A stretch of 9,129 bases of DNA from an uncultured Pirellula sp. (GCA_903892365.1 CAITIF010000828.1:1-9129); one strand, 5' to 3'; positions 1-7,397 are shown, numbered from the stretch's first letter. Numbers and translations: made by a program. Notes: generated by a model from the sequence alone, not told the origin.

Positions 1-1479
1 ATGTTCGCTTCTGGAAACGTTAGTCTTCCTTACCTGCGCGGGTTTCTTTCCGAAGTCGAAGAGAAGCACAAAAAGTTCCTCGAAGGAACCATGCGAGTGG
101 ATATCTTCGGGGTGAAAGAAGGCGGAGGGGTCGACGACAAACTGTTAGGACCAATTCGCCCCGAAGTTCCAGTCTTGAAGCGAGGCGAAAGCTACTTGCT
201 CGAGTCGGTCGTTCGCACCTTGAAGGTTGGGCATGAATTCACTCAAGGCACCGTCGATTCCAATGAAGTCTGGCTGGAAGTGACTCTTCAAAGCGGCGAC
301 CGCACGATCGGTAAGAGCGGTTCGATGGACGCCAAGGGAGAGGTGGATCGTCGATCGCACTTCATCAACGTGTTCATGTTGGACAAAGAAGGGAACCGTA
401 TCAACCGACGTAACCCTCAAGATATCTTCACGCCACTTTACAACCATCAGATTCCGCCCGGGTCGGGGCAAGTGGTCCACTACGGATTCGTAGTCCCCGA
501 TGACGTGACCGAATCGATTACCGCTACCGTCAAGTTGCAGTACCGCAAGTTCGATCACGAGTACATGGAGATCGTACACAATCAACGCCGACCAGGGGAC
601 AACGACTTCCCCGGTACAACCATCGAAACCGCTGACGGTTCGAAAGTGTACAAGAACGACTTACCCATTTTGACCTTGGCCATGGACTCCGTCACCTTCC
701 CGGTCGACGGCCTCGCAACCGAGCTTCCCAAGCAAGAATCGAAGATACCTGCCTGGCAGCGATGGAATGATTACGGAATCGGCCTGTTTTTAGAAGGCAA
801 AGCGGAACTCAAGCAAGCCGAACAAGCGTTCTTGGAAGTCGAAAAGCTGAATCGATTCGACGGGCCTCTTAATTTGGCTCGCGTCTTCTTGCGAGAAGGA
901 AGAATTGATGAAGCAGTCGAAGCAGTTCAAAGAGCAGCCAGCTTCAAGGAACCTGCCGCACCAGAATGGTCGATGGCTTGGTTCAGCGGACTGGCTAATC
1001 GCGAACAAGGTCGTCTCGTGGAAGCCGAAGCAAACTTCCGATCGATCGTTGATGATACCACCAGCGAACGACTCGAACGCGGATTTGACTTCAGCCGCGA
1101 CTTGGAAGTCTTGAACACTCTGGGTCGAACGTTGTTTGACCGAGCTGAACAATTGCGATTGGACTCGCAAAAGGAACAGCGCGACACCTTGCTCCGCGAC
1201 GCTGCCAAGCAGTTCTTGCGAACTTTGGATATCGATTCCGAAAATGCAACCTCGCACTACAACCTGGGTCTGATCTACGCCGCTCTCGGTGAATCCGAAC
1301 TGGAGAAGAAGCACAAAACTTTGCACCTGCGGTACAAACAGGATGACAACGCACAGGGCTTGGCCGTAGGTGCCGGGCGCAAGAAGTATCCTTGGGCCAA
1401 TAGTGCCGCTGAACAACTCGTCATCTATCCCTTGCAACACACTCCTGAATTCCTACCCGATGTCAAACCAAACAACTAA
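1..1479 (+). CDS. TPR protein, C-terminal part (planctomycete multihaem-cytochrome/TPR type), 5' partial
   Basis: This is an open frame of 492 codons ending in TAA at 1477-1479. Residues about 30-250 form a beta-rich region containing GHEFTQG (77-83), TVDSNEVW (84-91), DIFTPLYNHQIPPG (141-154) and several conserved-looking histidines (78, 120, 149, 160). Residues about 252-450 are helical and TPR-like: WNDYGIGLFLEGK, LNLARVFLREGRIDEAVEAV and TSHYNLGLIYAALGESE are typical TPR helix pairs. From memory, this beta region followed by TPRs is the C-terminal half of large planctomycete proteins whose N-terminal half carries several CXXCH haem sites. No CXXCH occurs in the visible part, so the haem-binding assignment is inference. 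The ATG at position 1 is probably an internal methionine, because the family's N-terminal domain would lie to the left. The gene overlaps the next one by 20 bases, suggesting co-expression. Likely location is periplasmic or membrane-associated. Confidence is high for a real gene and moderate for the family. Confidence 0.85.
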   Translation: MFASGNVSLPYLRGFLSEVEEKHKKFLEGTMRVDIFGVKEGGGVDDKLLGPIRPEVPVLKRGESYLLESVVRTLKVGHEFTQGTVDSNEVWLEVTLQSGDRTIGKSGSMDAKGEVDRRSHFINVFMLDKEGNRINRRNPQDIFTPLYNHQIPPGSGQVVHYGFVVPDDVTESITATVKLQYRKFDHEYMEIVHNQRRPGDNDFPGTTIETADGSKVYKNDLPILTLAMDSVTFPVDGLATELPKQESKIPAWQRWNDYGIGLFLEGKAELKQAEQAFLEVEKLNRFDGPLNLARVFLREGRIDEAVEAVQRAASFKEPAAPEWSMAWFSGLANREQGRLVEAEANFRSIVDDTTSERLERGFDFSRDLEVLNTLGRTLFDRAEQLRLDSQKEQRDTLLRDAAKQFLRTLDIDSENATSHYNLGLIYAALGESELEKKHKTLHLRYKQDDNAQGLAVGAGRKKYPWANSAAEQLVIYPLQHTPEFLPDVKPNN

Positions 1480-3325
1480 AAGCGAAGACCCACCATTGGA
1501 ACGAGAAGAAGATGATGCCGTCATCGGCAGAGCCTTCTTGGGCTCAACGGCAGTCTTCGCCGTGATCGGTATCCTGGTCTTTGCTGCCTACTGGTTCCTT
1601 TCGGGCAAGAAAGAACAGGCAGAAGTGGTCGAAGCGGAAGTGTCGGTACCGGGCGTGCGAGTTCTTCCCAAAGTTACGGTTCCCATCATTGCTTGGTCGG
1701 ACATATCAGAATCATCCGGAATCCGTTTCCAACATGTTAACGGTGCAACCGGGGAAAAGCTCTTGCCTGAAACCATGGGCAGCGGATGCGCTTTCTGGGA
1801 TTACGATTCGGACGGCGATCAAGATATTCTGTTGATCAATTCGTGCCCTTGGCCTCATAACCAACCTGAATCGGGAAGCACCAGCACGTTAGGCCTTTTT
1901 GCGAACGACGGGAAAGGTAACTTCACCGATGTCACCAAAGAGGTTGGATTGGACGTATCGGTTTACGGAATGGGAGCGGCCTGCGGGGATTACGACAACG
2001 ACGGTCGAGTCGATTTGTTTGTATCTTGCCTCGGACCGGACAAGCTTTTTCGAAACGTCGACAACAAGTTTGTGGATGTAACGGAGCAGGCAAAAGTTGG
2101 TGGGGATGCGAACGCCTGGAGCACTTCCAGTGGCTTCTTTGACTACGATCGTGATGGTGATTTGGACCTGATGGTTTGCCATTATGTCCAGTGGTCTCGG
2201 GAACTCGATTCCGCTCAGGAATTTCGACTCGTCGGAGGCAAGGAACGAGCGTACGGACGTCCACAACCCTTCGGTGGCACCTTTCCCTCCTTGTTTCGCA
2301 ACGAAGGAAACGGAACGTTCACCGATGTCTCCAACGAAGCAGGCATCCAGGTTGCGAATCCAGCAACGAACGTTCCCATGGGCAAGTCACTTGGGCTTGT
2401 TTTCGAAGACTACGATGGCGATGGATTCTTGGATTGTGCAGTCGCGAACGATACCGTCCAAAACTTTCTCTTTAAAAACCTCGGTAACGGGAAGTTTGAA
2501 GAAACAGGAACAACGGCTGGTATCGCTTTCGATGCTACCGGATCCGCTCGCGGCGCGATGGGTATCGATTCGGCCGCATTCCGAAACGACAGTTCGGTTG
2601 GCATCGCGATCGGCAACTTTGCCAACGAGATGTCCGCGCTGTACGTAGCGAGATCGCGGAATCTTCAATTTTATGACGACGCGATTGCCAACGGCTTTGG
2701 CCCCGCGACACGCTTGGAATTGACCTTTGGCGTTTTGTTCTTGGACTTCGATCTGGACGGTCGCCTTGACATCTTTCAAGTCAACGGACACTTGGAAGAA
2801 GATATTGCTAAGGTTCAAGCAAGTCAAAAGTATGAGCAAGCGCCGCAATTGTTTTGGAACGCTGGGGCGGAATTCAACACCGAGTTTATCAAATGCCGCG
2901 AAGTAGAAACTGGAGCCGATTTCCAAAAACCAATGGTGGGTCGCGGCTCGTCGTACGCCGATATAGATGGTGATGGCGACTTGGATCTGCTGCTAGTGGG
3001 CTGTGGCCAGAAACCTCGACTGTTACGCAATGACCAAAAGATTGGGCACCATTGGTTACGAGTGAAGCTGGTAGGAAAGAGCTCCAATCGCGATGCGATC
3101 GGAGCGACCGTGGAAGTTCTTTCTCGCGATATCGTCCAAACACGACGAGTCAGTCCTACGCGAGGCTACTTATCGCAAACGGAACTTCCAGTCACCTTCG
3201 GCCTGGGTGTCTCCGATACAGTAGATCGCCTGACCATCACATGGCCGAACGGCAAGACGCAAGTCATCCTGCGACCCAAGCTCGATCAACTTCTTGTCGT
3301 AGAAGAAGCCGAAGGCCACGAATAG
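1460..3325 (+). CDS. CRTAC1-type FG-GAP/VCBS repeat protein with C-terminal ASPIC/UnbV domain, membrane-anchored
   Basis: The protein has 621 residues when started at ATG 1460 (MSNQTTKSEDPP). The frame is open further upstream to ATG 1370, but those 30 residues lie wholly inside the preceding gene and look non-coding. No clear Shine-Dalgarno precedes 1460, so translation may be coupled to the overlapping gene. Residues about 26-47 form one hydrophobic membrane segment. The CRTAC1 hallmark LPETMGSG follows, then six Asp-rich calcium-binding-type loops starting near residues 114 (DYDSDGDQD), 177 (DYDNDGRVD), 228 (DYDRDGDLD), 317 (DYDGDGFLD), 429 (DFDLDGRLD) and 501 (DIDGDGDLD). These belong to a beta-propeller of the FG-GAP/VCBS type. 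An ASPIC/UnbV domain runs from H530 (HHWLRVKLVG) through GATVEV, TRGYLSQ and ITWPNGKTQ to about residue 615. The propeller probably lies outside the membrane and binds calcium; the molecular role of the family is not established. Pairing with the TPR protein suggests a shared complex or process. Confidence 0.93.
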   Translation: MSNQTTKSEDPPLEREEDDAVIGRAFLGSTAVFAVIGILVFAAYWFLSGKKEQAEVVEAEVSVPGVRVLPKVTVPIIAWSDISESSGIRFQHVNGATGEKLLPETMGSGCAFWDYDSDGDQDILLINSCPWPHNQPESGSTSTLGLFANDGKGNFTDVTKEVGLDVSVYGMGAACGDYDNDGRVDLFVSCLGPDKLFRNVDNKFVDVTEQAKVGGDANAWSTSSGFFDYDRDGDLDLMVCHYVQWSRELDSAQEFRLVGGKERAYGRPQPFGGTFPSLFRNEGNGTFTDVSNEAGIQVANPATNVPMGKSLGLVFEDYDGDGFLDCAVANDTVQNFLFKNLGNGKFEETGTTAGIAFDATGSARGAMGIDSAAFRNDSSVGIAIGNFANEMSALYVARSRNLQFYDDAIANGFGPATRLELTFGVLFLDFDLDGRLDIFQVNGHLEEDIAKVQASQKYEQAPQLFWNAGAEFNTEFIKCREVETGADFQKPMVGRGSSYADIDGDGDLDLLLVGCGQKPRLLRNDQKIGHHWLRVKLVGKSSNRDAIGATVEVLSRDIVQTRRVSPTRGYLSQTELPVTFGLGVSDTVDRLTITWPNGKTQVILRPKLDQLLVVEEAEGHE

Positions 3326-3377
3326 ATCGGCTGAAAGCGGCTAGCAACTATTGAAGTTCAACGTCGGGCTTTTTCTT

Positions 3378-3397
3378 AACCCGAAGCGTGAGCGAGG
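3378..3397 (+). repeat. Direct repeat copy 1 (AACCCGAAGCGTGAGCGAGG)
   Basis: This 20-base unit is identical to the one at 3465-3484. Diverged or shortened reverse-strand copies occur at 3509-3530 and 3550-3564. Confidence 0.95.
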
Positions 3398-3459
3398 AAT
3401 TCCATACCACTCGCTTACCGGCTTGTTGCTTTAATAGATTTGCCGCAGGCAAAGGAAAC

Positions 3460-3530
3460 ATCACAACCCGAAGCGTGAGCGAGGGGCCTGCAATCCCACA
3501 GAATCCTTCGCTTACGCGTCGGGTTGTGAT
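3460..3530. repeat. Long inner hairpin of the intergenic element
   Basis: The arms 3460-3481 and 3509-3530 pair over 22 positions. On the plus-strand RNA there is one A.G mismatch and one G.U wobble. The loop is 27 bases (3482-3508). With no T-run directly after the stem, it is not a classical intrinsic terminator, although a stem this long between convergent genes could still impede polymerase or protect 3' ends. Confidence 0.85.
3465..3484 (+). repeat. Direct repeat copy 2 (AACCCGAAGCGTGAGCGAGG)
   Basis: This is an exact second copy of the 20-base unit at 3378-3397, starting 87 bases downstream. It forms most of the left arm of the inner hairpin. Confidence 0.95.
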
Positions 3531-3541
3531 TAAAGCAACAA

Positions 3542-3583
3542 GCCGTTAGGCTTCGGGTTGTGATAGGGACTTTGCCTAACGGC
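3542..3583. terminator. Perfect 10-base-arm hairpin, possible bidirectional transcript end
   Basis: GCCGTTAGGC (3542-3551) is exactly complementary to GCCTAACGGC (3574-3583), with a 22-base loop. It lies between the stop of the CRTAC1 gene (3325) and the stop of the convergent permease gene (3642). No U-tract follows on either strand, so a terminator role is inferred only from position and stem strength. The left arm can instead pair with 3413-3422 (8 of 10), which makes the two folds mutually exclusive. Confidence 0.4.
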
Positions 3584-3641
3584 CCCCCATGAAAGCAACT
3601 AAATACTCATTCTCAAGACGATCGTCCACGTCCCAGTGGCA

Positions 3642-6038
3642 TCAAGGTTCACCAAACCGGGCAACGAGCGGAGCGCGTACTACATAAGTGATATAGCTCT
3701 TGTAGAGTGCGCTATGAATTTGTAGGGCTCCATCTAATTCCAGTGCCAGTTCGCGTTCCGCAAACCAACGCAGCGGTGGATACAGACTTACGATATTCCA
3801 TTGCGGATAGTTCACTGTAGTTCCATCTTGGTTCGTGTAGCCCCACACGACCAATCGTTGGTTGGAAGCAGTCGAACGTTTTTCCATCATTAATGCCGCA
3901 CGTTCATCCGCCTCGGATGGTATCAAGCTGGCCAAAACGTCGCGACCACCTAGTTTCTCTACTTCTGAATCACTTAGTTGATTTAGCAAGAACATCGAAA
4001 CACTTCTCGACGCATAGGTGCGAAGCAAACTGGTATCAGTAGCTCCTGCTGTAATTTCCTGGAATTCTCGATTCGACTTCCATAAGGCGAGCGACAACTC
4101 AGGCTCATTCCCTCGCAAGGCTAAGGTTGCCATCGCAGCAACTCGCGCTATCTTGTTATCTAACAAAGGATCGCCAGATTGCAACTTTTGAGACTTGCTA
4201 ATGGCTTCGGCTACGTCAGGCATTCTGGACTTGAGCACATCCATGGCCGATTGACTGGTATCCGCACCTGCTAGCTCAAGTTCCTCTTGGATTTCATTCA
4301 TGACGCCAGTCGAAGTTTGAGCAATCTGCTCGAATGTTCCATTTCTGGCGTATGCCAAATTCCTAAGATTACCAATCGAACTACTAAGCCAAGGTTTACT
4401 CAAATCAAACCAGGGTGGGTTCATTTCTATTGGGACAAACGCGTCTGCGGACGACGCTAGTTTTGTATCCGTATTCCCCATCTGTCGGTACGCATCCCGG
4501 TAGACAGACCTGTCCGTCTTATCCCCTTGCCATTCCAGGACGGGAACCGTCAAGAAACCAAAGGTGCTTGCGATCGTGACGGGCAACAGCAGAGAAACAG
4601 GTACTATCCAAGCGAAATGCCTGGCAAGTTTGGCTGACTCCAACACAATCCATTGTTTACACAGCAACAAGATGGAGACTACCAAAACCAGCACGGAGAA
4701 AGGAACTCCTAGCACTAATAGTTGCGATAGTTTCTTAGTAAGCTGAGGCACCGCGTAGCTCATAGATGATTCTATGGCAACAAAGAACAAAACGGTTGCG
4801 GCTACGGCAACAACGCACCCCACCATTGCGATCGTGATCGCGACCACCGATTTGCGAAAGCAAAGTGACGCCAACGCACCCACCAAGAAAGCCAAAGTTC
4901 CTGTAGAGACGACAGAAAGCAATCCCCAAACTAATTGTTGGTCGTTCCCTTTGAACGCAATCGGCACGATCATACCAAACAGCATCGTCAAAAACACCCA
5001 TGGCAATACCACAATCAATCGACTCACTGCTAGCTTCCAAGGTGTAATTCCTCGATCTGCCAGAAACCGAAATCGGTTCAGGGTTTGATCTCCATCGAAG
5101 ACGCTGACCCCCAAGATCAAAATCGCAATCACCCCAACCATAAATGCAAATCCCTCTTCCATCATCAATGTCGCCAATACGCACCCGACAACGCAACATC
5201 CACGAAGCCAAAAGGAATTTGCAAAAGAATGTCTCAGCATGACCCGCCATTCGCTTGGAGACGGCTGAGCGAAAACCAGGAACGCCATCTTGCTCGGCGG
5301 GCCAATCGCAATGGATCCCCTTTGAGAAAAAAAGGTTGCTTGCTGACCAATTCGCCATCGCCAGGCAAAGGTGATTACCATGACGATCGTTCCAATCGCC
5401 AAGTTGATCACTAGAGCGTACAAGAAACTGAACTCGCCCCGCCAGAGTTCCCCAATATCCGTTAGCCCCAAAACCAAATGGAGAGCCAGAAGTCCCACTC
5501 CAGCAGCTGCGAGTGCCGTAAGAGTTTCACGCATGAGAAGCGTTGTCAAATAGCAAAACACCGTCACTTCCAGAAATACCAAGAACGAAAGCCCAAAGCT
5601 ATAAACGGTAACGATAGAATCCACCGTTGGCGTAAACTGGCCTCCGTACCAAAGCGCTAATGGAACGATGGTCAGCGGAATGGTCGCGGCCAAGGTTCCA
5701 AGAAGCGATATCGACAACTTACTGAGCAAGGCCGTTTGCCATGCAACAGGCAGGCTGCTGGACCAAGCCCATGTTCCCGATTGCCGTTCTTGACCTACCA
5801 GCATACCGCTGCAACCAATCGCTAGGAGAATGGGCGCAATCGATGCACACAGGATTGTCCCTTGCAGAAATCCCTGCTTGGTAAATTCCTCGATCGTGCC
5901 GTTTGCCGCCACCATCAGAACCAGCTGGGCAAAGAAAAGCGCAATCAACACGGCAGCAAAGGTCTGCTTGACCTGCTGAAAGTCCTTCCAAACTAGGGCT
6001 CCCCAAAGAGAAGGCTTGGTGATTTGCGAGAATTCCAT
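3642..6038 (-). CDS. ABC-2 type permease, duplicated, with large C-terminal extramembrane domain
   Basis: The protein has 798 residues, with start ATG at 6038-6036 and stop TGA at 3644-3642. It is the membrane partner of the ATPase just upstream, whose TAA overlaps this ATG by one base (TAATG), implying translational coupling. About 13 membrane segments are visible. The first half has six, near residues 27-45, 58-78, 107-130, 141-167, 172-192 and 204-226. The second half has six, near 275-292, 296-313, 340-361, 370-392, 397-421 and 436-460. A final segment lies at 474-499. Each half carries a matching cytoplasmic loop after its second segment, GQERQSGTWAWSSSLPVAWQ (82-101) and GDQTLNRFRFLADRGITPWK (316-335), so the protein is an internal duplication equal to two fused ABC-2 half-permeases. 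With the N-terminus inside, the odd segment count puts residues about 500-798 outside the membrane. I recognise no fold in that domain. The substrate is unknown. Confidence 0.9.
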   Translation of the reverse strand: MEFSQITKPSLWGALVWKDFQQVKQTFAAVLIALFFAQLVLMVAANGTIEEFTKQGFLQGTILCASIAPILLAIGCSGMLVGQERQSGTWAWSSSLPVAWQTALLSKLSISLLGTLAATIPLTIVPLALWYGGQFTPTVDSIVTVYSFGLSFLVFLEVTVFCYLTTLLMRETLTALAAAGVGLLALHLVLGLTDIGELWRGEFSFLYALVINLAIGTIVMVITFAWRWRIGQQATFFSQRGSIAIGPPSKMAFLVFAQPSPSEWRVMLRHSFANSFWLRGCCVVGCVLATLMMEEGFAFMVGVIAILILGVSVFDGDQTLNRFRFLADRGITPWKLAVSRLIVVLPWVFLTMLFGMIVPIAFKGNDQQLVWGLLSVVSTGTLAFLVGALASLCFRKSVVAITIAMVGCVVAVAATVLFFVAIESSMSYAVPQLTKKLSQLLVLGVPFSVLVLVVSILLLCKQWIVLESAKLARHFAWIVPVSLLLPVTIASTFGFLTVPVLEWQGDKTDRSVYRDAYRQMGNTDTKLASSADAFVPIEMNPPWFDLSKPWLSSSIGNLRNLAYARNGTFEQIAQTSTGVMNEIQEELELAGADTSQSAMDVLKSRMPDVAEAISKSQKLQSGDPLLDNKIARVAAMATLALRGNEPELSLALWKSNREFQEITAGATDTSLLRTYASRSVSMFLLNQLSDSEVEKLGGRDVLASLIPSEADERAALMMEKRSTASNQRLVVWGYTNQDGTTVNYPQWNIVSLYPPLRWFAERELALELDGALQIHSALYKSYITYVVRAPLVARFGEP

Positions 6039-6994
6039 TATGCCACCTCCGAGTTCTTCGCGTTCTTCGATAGTTGCCCCAGATCGTCGTTGCTCAACCG
6101 CGATTCGAAAGGTTGCGTGAAGCCCAGATAGAGTTCTTCAAGATTGGGCCGGATCGATTTGACTTCAAACAGGTTTGCATGTTGCGATAGGGAGGCAACA
6201 ATTTCCGGCGTTAGCCCTCGAACCATCAAGTGAAAGGTCCGGCCAATCTGCGACTGGTGCAATACTTCGATCTGATCGAGCTCGGCAGGCATTGCCAGAA
6301 GCGGATCGCGTTGGGAGAAGTTCAAGATCGATATACTGCTCTTCAGTTCTTCTAAAGGCGCAACAATTTGTAATGATCCTTGGTGCAAAATCGCAACCCA
6401 GTCGGCAACGCGTTCCACCTCCTGAATCTGATGCGAGCTCAAGAATACCGTTTGGCCAGCAGCCGCTCGATCGATCATGCTTTCCAAGAAGGAGCGGCGG
6501 ACCAACGGGTCTAGGCCCGACGTCGGCTCGTCCAAAATCAACAATTCCGGATCGAAGGCCATGGCCAGGGAAAGGGCAACTTTGGCTCGCATTCCTTTCG
6601 AAAGATCGCGAATCTTGGCATCATGGGGCAATTGAAAGTCGCTGATGCGTTCACCGTACGTCTTCAAAAACCCTTGCGGGTAAAAACCGGATGCATACCA
6701 GCCAGCTTGCGCGACCGTCATCCATTCGTAAAGACCTGGTACATCGGATACATACCCCACCTTGCGGCGTATCTCCAAAGGTTGCTTGACTGGATCGAGT
6801 CCGCAGACGGCGATGTTGCCGCTGTCGAGCTTGTTATAGCCCAGCATGCTCTTGATCAAGGTTGATTTGCCCGCTCCGTTTTCGCCAAGCAACGCGAACA
6901 CAACTCCGGAGGGAACTTGGAACGAGACGTTGTTCAAGACCGTTCGTTTTCCAAATCGCTTGCTGACATTATTGACACGGATCATTTCGCTCAT
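6038..6994 (-). CDS. ABC transporter ATP-binding protein
   Basis: The protein has 318 residues and binds and hydrolyses ATP on the cytoplasmic side to drive the adjacent permease. Visible motifs are Walker A GENGAGKST (37-45), signature LSKGM (131-135), Walker B LLILDEP (151-157, catalytic E156), D-loop SGLD (159-162) and H-loop H188 in SSHQ. The Q-loop position is not glutamine: the sequence reads GYVSDVPGLYEWMTV (80-94), with D84 where Q is usual. Acidic residues there are, as far as I recall, common in ATPases paired with YtrA-type regulators. Residues after about 215 form a C-terminal extension of about 100 residues typical of ABC-2 exporter ATPases. Start ATG 6994-6992 overlaps the regulator's TGA (ATGA), and AGGAG lies 10 bases upstream. 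M4 is a possible alternative start. The stop overlaps the permease ATG by one base. Confidence 0.95.
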   Translation of the reverse strand: MSEMIRVNNVSKRFGKRTVLNNVSFQVPSGVVFALLGENGAGKSTLIKSMLGYNKLDSGNIAVCGLDPVKQPLEIRRKVGYVSDVPGLYEWMTVAQAGWYASGFYPQGFLKTYGERISDFQLPHDAKIRDLSKGMRAKVALSLAMAFDPELLILDEPTSGLDPLVRRSFLESMIDRAAAGQTVFLSSHQIQEVERVADWVAILHQGSLQIVAPLEELKSSISILNFSQRDPLLAMPAELDQIEVLHQSQIGRTFHLMVRGLTPEIVASLSQHANLFEVKSIRPNLEELYLGFTQPFESRLSNDDLGQLSKNAKNSEVA

Positions 6995-7389
6995 GATTGC
7001 TTTTCTCCTGACCGGATGGCGTTTTTGAGTGCTTTTTCAAACATGGTTCGCAAGCGATCTTCATCCAGACCGCCACGGATAGCTTCATCAAGAACTGCAG
7101 AAAGTCGCTCGGCAAGAATCTGCTGGCGATCTACAACACATTGCTTTTTTGCACCTTCACAGACCGCGACACCGCGTCCGCGAAGCGACTGAAGGATTTC
7201 TTCGCTTTGAAGCTGGAAGTAAGCCCGCTGGACCGTGTTGGGATTGACCGTAAGCTGCTTCGCCATGTCCCGTACGCTAGGAATCACCTGCCCTGGCATC
7301 AAAATTCCTTCCGCAACGGCATACTTGATCTGCCGTATCAGCTGTTCGTAAATGGGGATGCCGTTATCCGGATCGATCGAAAGCTGCAT
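6991..7389 (-). CDS. GntR-family transcriptional regulator, YtrA-like
   Basis: The protein has 132 residues. An N-terminal winged helix-turn-helix occupies about residues 11-75: IPIYEQLIRQIKYAVAEG, then PGQVIPSVRDMAKQL and NPNTVQRAYFQL as the recognition region, and the wing GRGVAV. The C-terminal part is only about 55 residues and helical (QQILAERLSAVLDEAI, DRLRTMFEKALKN). This is the short dimerisation tail of the YtrA subfamily, not the large FCD or UTRA ligand domain of other GntR proteins. Such proteins typically repress their own operon together with a downstream ABC transporter, which matches the order here. A strong AAAGGAG ribosome binding site lies 8 bases before ATG 7389, and a sigma70-like promoter lies further upstream. 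C77 and C84 flank the join between wing and tail; whether they matter is unknown. Confidence 0.93.
   Translation of the reverse strand: MQLSIDPDNGIPIYEQLIRQIKYAVAEGILMPGQVIPSVRDMAKQLTVNPNTVQRAYFQLQSEEILQSLRGRGVAVCEGAKKQCVVDRQQILAERLSAVLDEAIRGGLDEDRLRTMFEKALKNAIRSGEKQS
7005..7009 (-). promoter_or_regulatory. Ribosome binding site of the ABC ATPase gene
   Basis: AGGAG on the minus strand ends 10 bases before ATG 6994. It lies inside the end of the regulator gene and supports the chosen ATPase start. Confidence 0.65.
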
Positions 7390-7397
7390 CGCATTGG

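Larger units (their letters stand above)
3378..3564. repeat. Nested palindromic intergenic repeat element
   Basis: Three sets of inverted arms are nested. The outer set is AACCCGAAGC (3378-3387) with GCTTCGGGTT (3550-3559). The middle set is 3413-3435 with 3529-3551, matching at 21 of 23 bases and including 17 perfect bases (CGGCTTGTTGCTTTAAT). The inner set is 3460-3481 with 3509-3530, matching at 20 of 22 bases. Smaller hairpins sit between them: 3388-3396 with 3410-3418 (8 of 9 plus one G.U), and TTTGCC-GCA-GGCAAA at 3439-3453. One strand could therefore fold into a branched structure. The middle right arm overlaps the inner right arm by two bases. The sequence around AACCCGAAGCGTGAGCGAGG resembles intergenic repeats I associate with planctomycete genomes, so this is probably a multicopy non-coding element. 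No transposase and no clear target-site duplication are visible. Confidence 0.85.

Noticed and set aside
145..585. 146-codon minus-strand frame opposite the beta domain of the TPR protein
   Set aside because: It is antisense to a segment with family-specific motifs on the plus strand and has no features of its own.
790..1440. 216-codon minus-strand frame opposite the TPR protein
   Set aside because: It is antisense to a well-supported TPR region, shows no recognisable domain and has no promoter or ribosome binding site that I could see.
1370..1459. Longer start for the CRTAC1 protein at ATG 1370
   Set aside because: The extra 30 residues lie entirely within the coding region of the TPR protein in another frame and show no signal or domain, while ATG 1460 directly precedes a sensible N-terminus and membrane anchor.
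3378..3530. Repeated 20-base units as a possible CRISPR array
   Set aside because: There are only two exact direct copies, 87 bases apart, with reverse-strand copies at irregular spacing. The intervening sequence is itself palindromic, not spacer-like, and no cas gene is present.
3413..3551. Complete insertion element or MITE with target-site duplication
   Set aside because: The terminal arms are good (21 of 23), but I could find no flanking duplication and no transposase, so it is described only as a palindromic repeat.
3617..3626. 10-base palindrome GACGATCGTC just after the permease stop
   Set aside because: It has no loop, so it cannot form a useful hairpin terminator, and short palindromes containing CGATCG are common by chance.
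4735..5358. 207-codon minus-strand frame inside the permease gene
   Set aside because: It is an alternate frame of the permease gene. Its translation is rich in Cys, Arg and Trp with no motif, whereas the main frame gives clear membrane segments.
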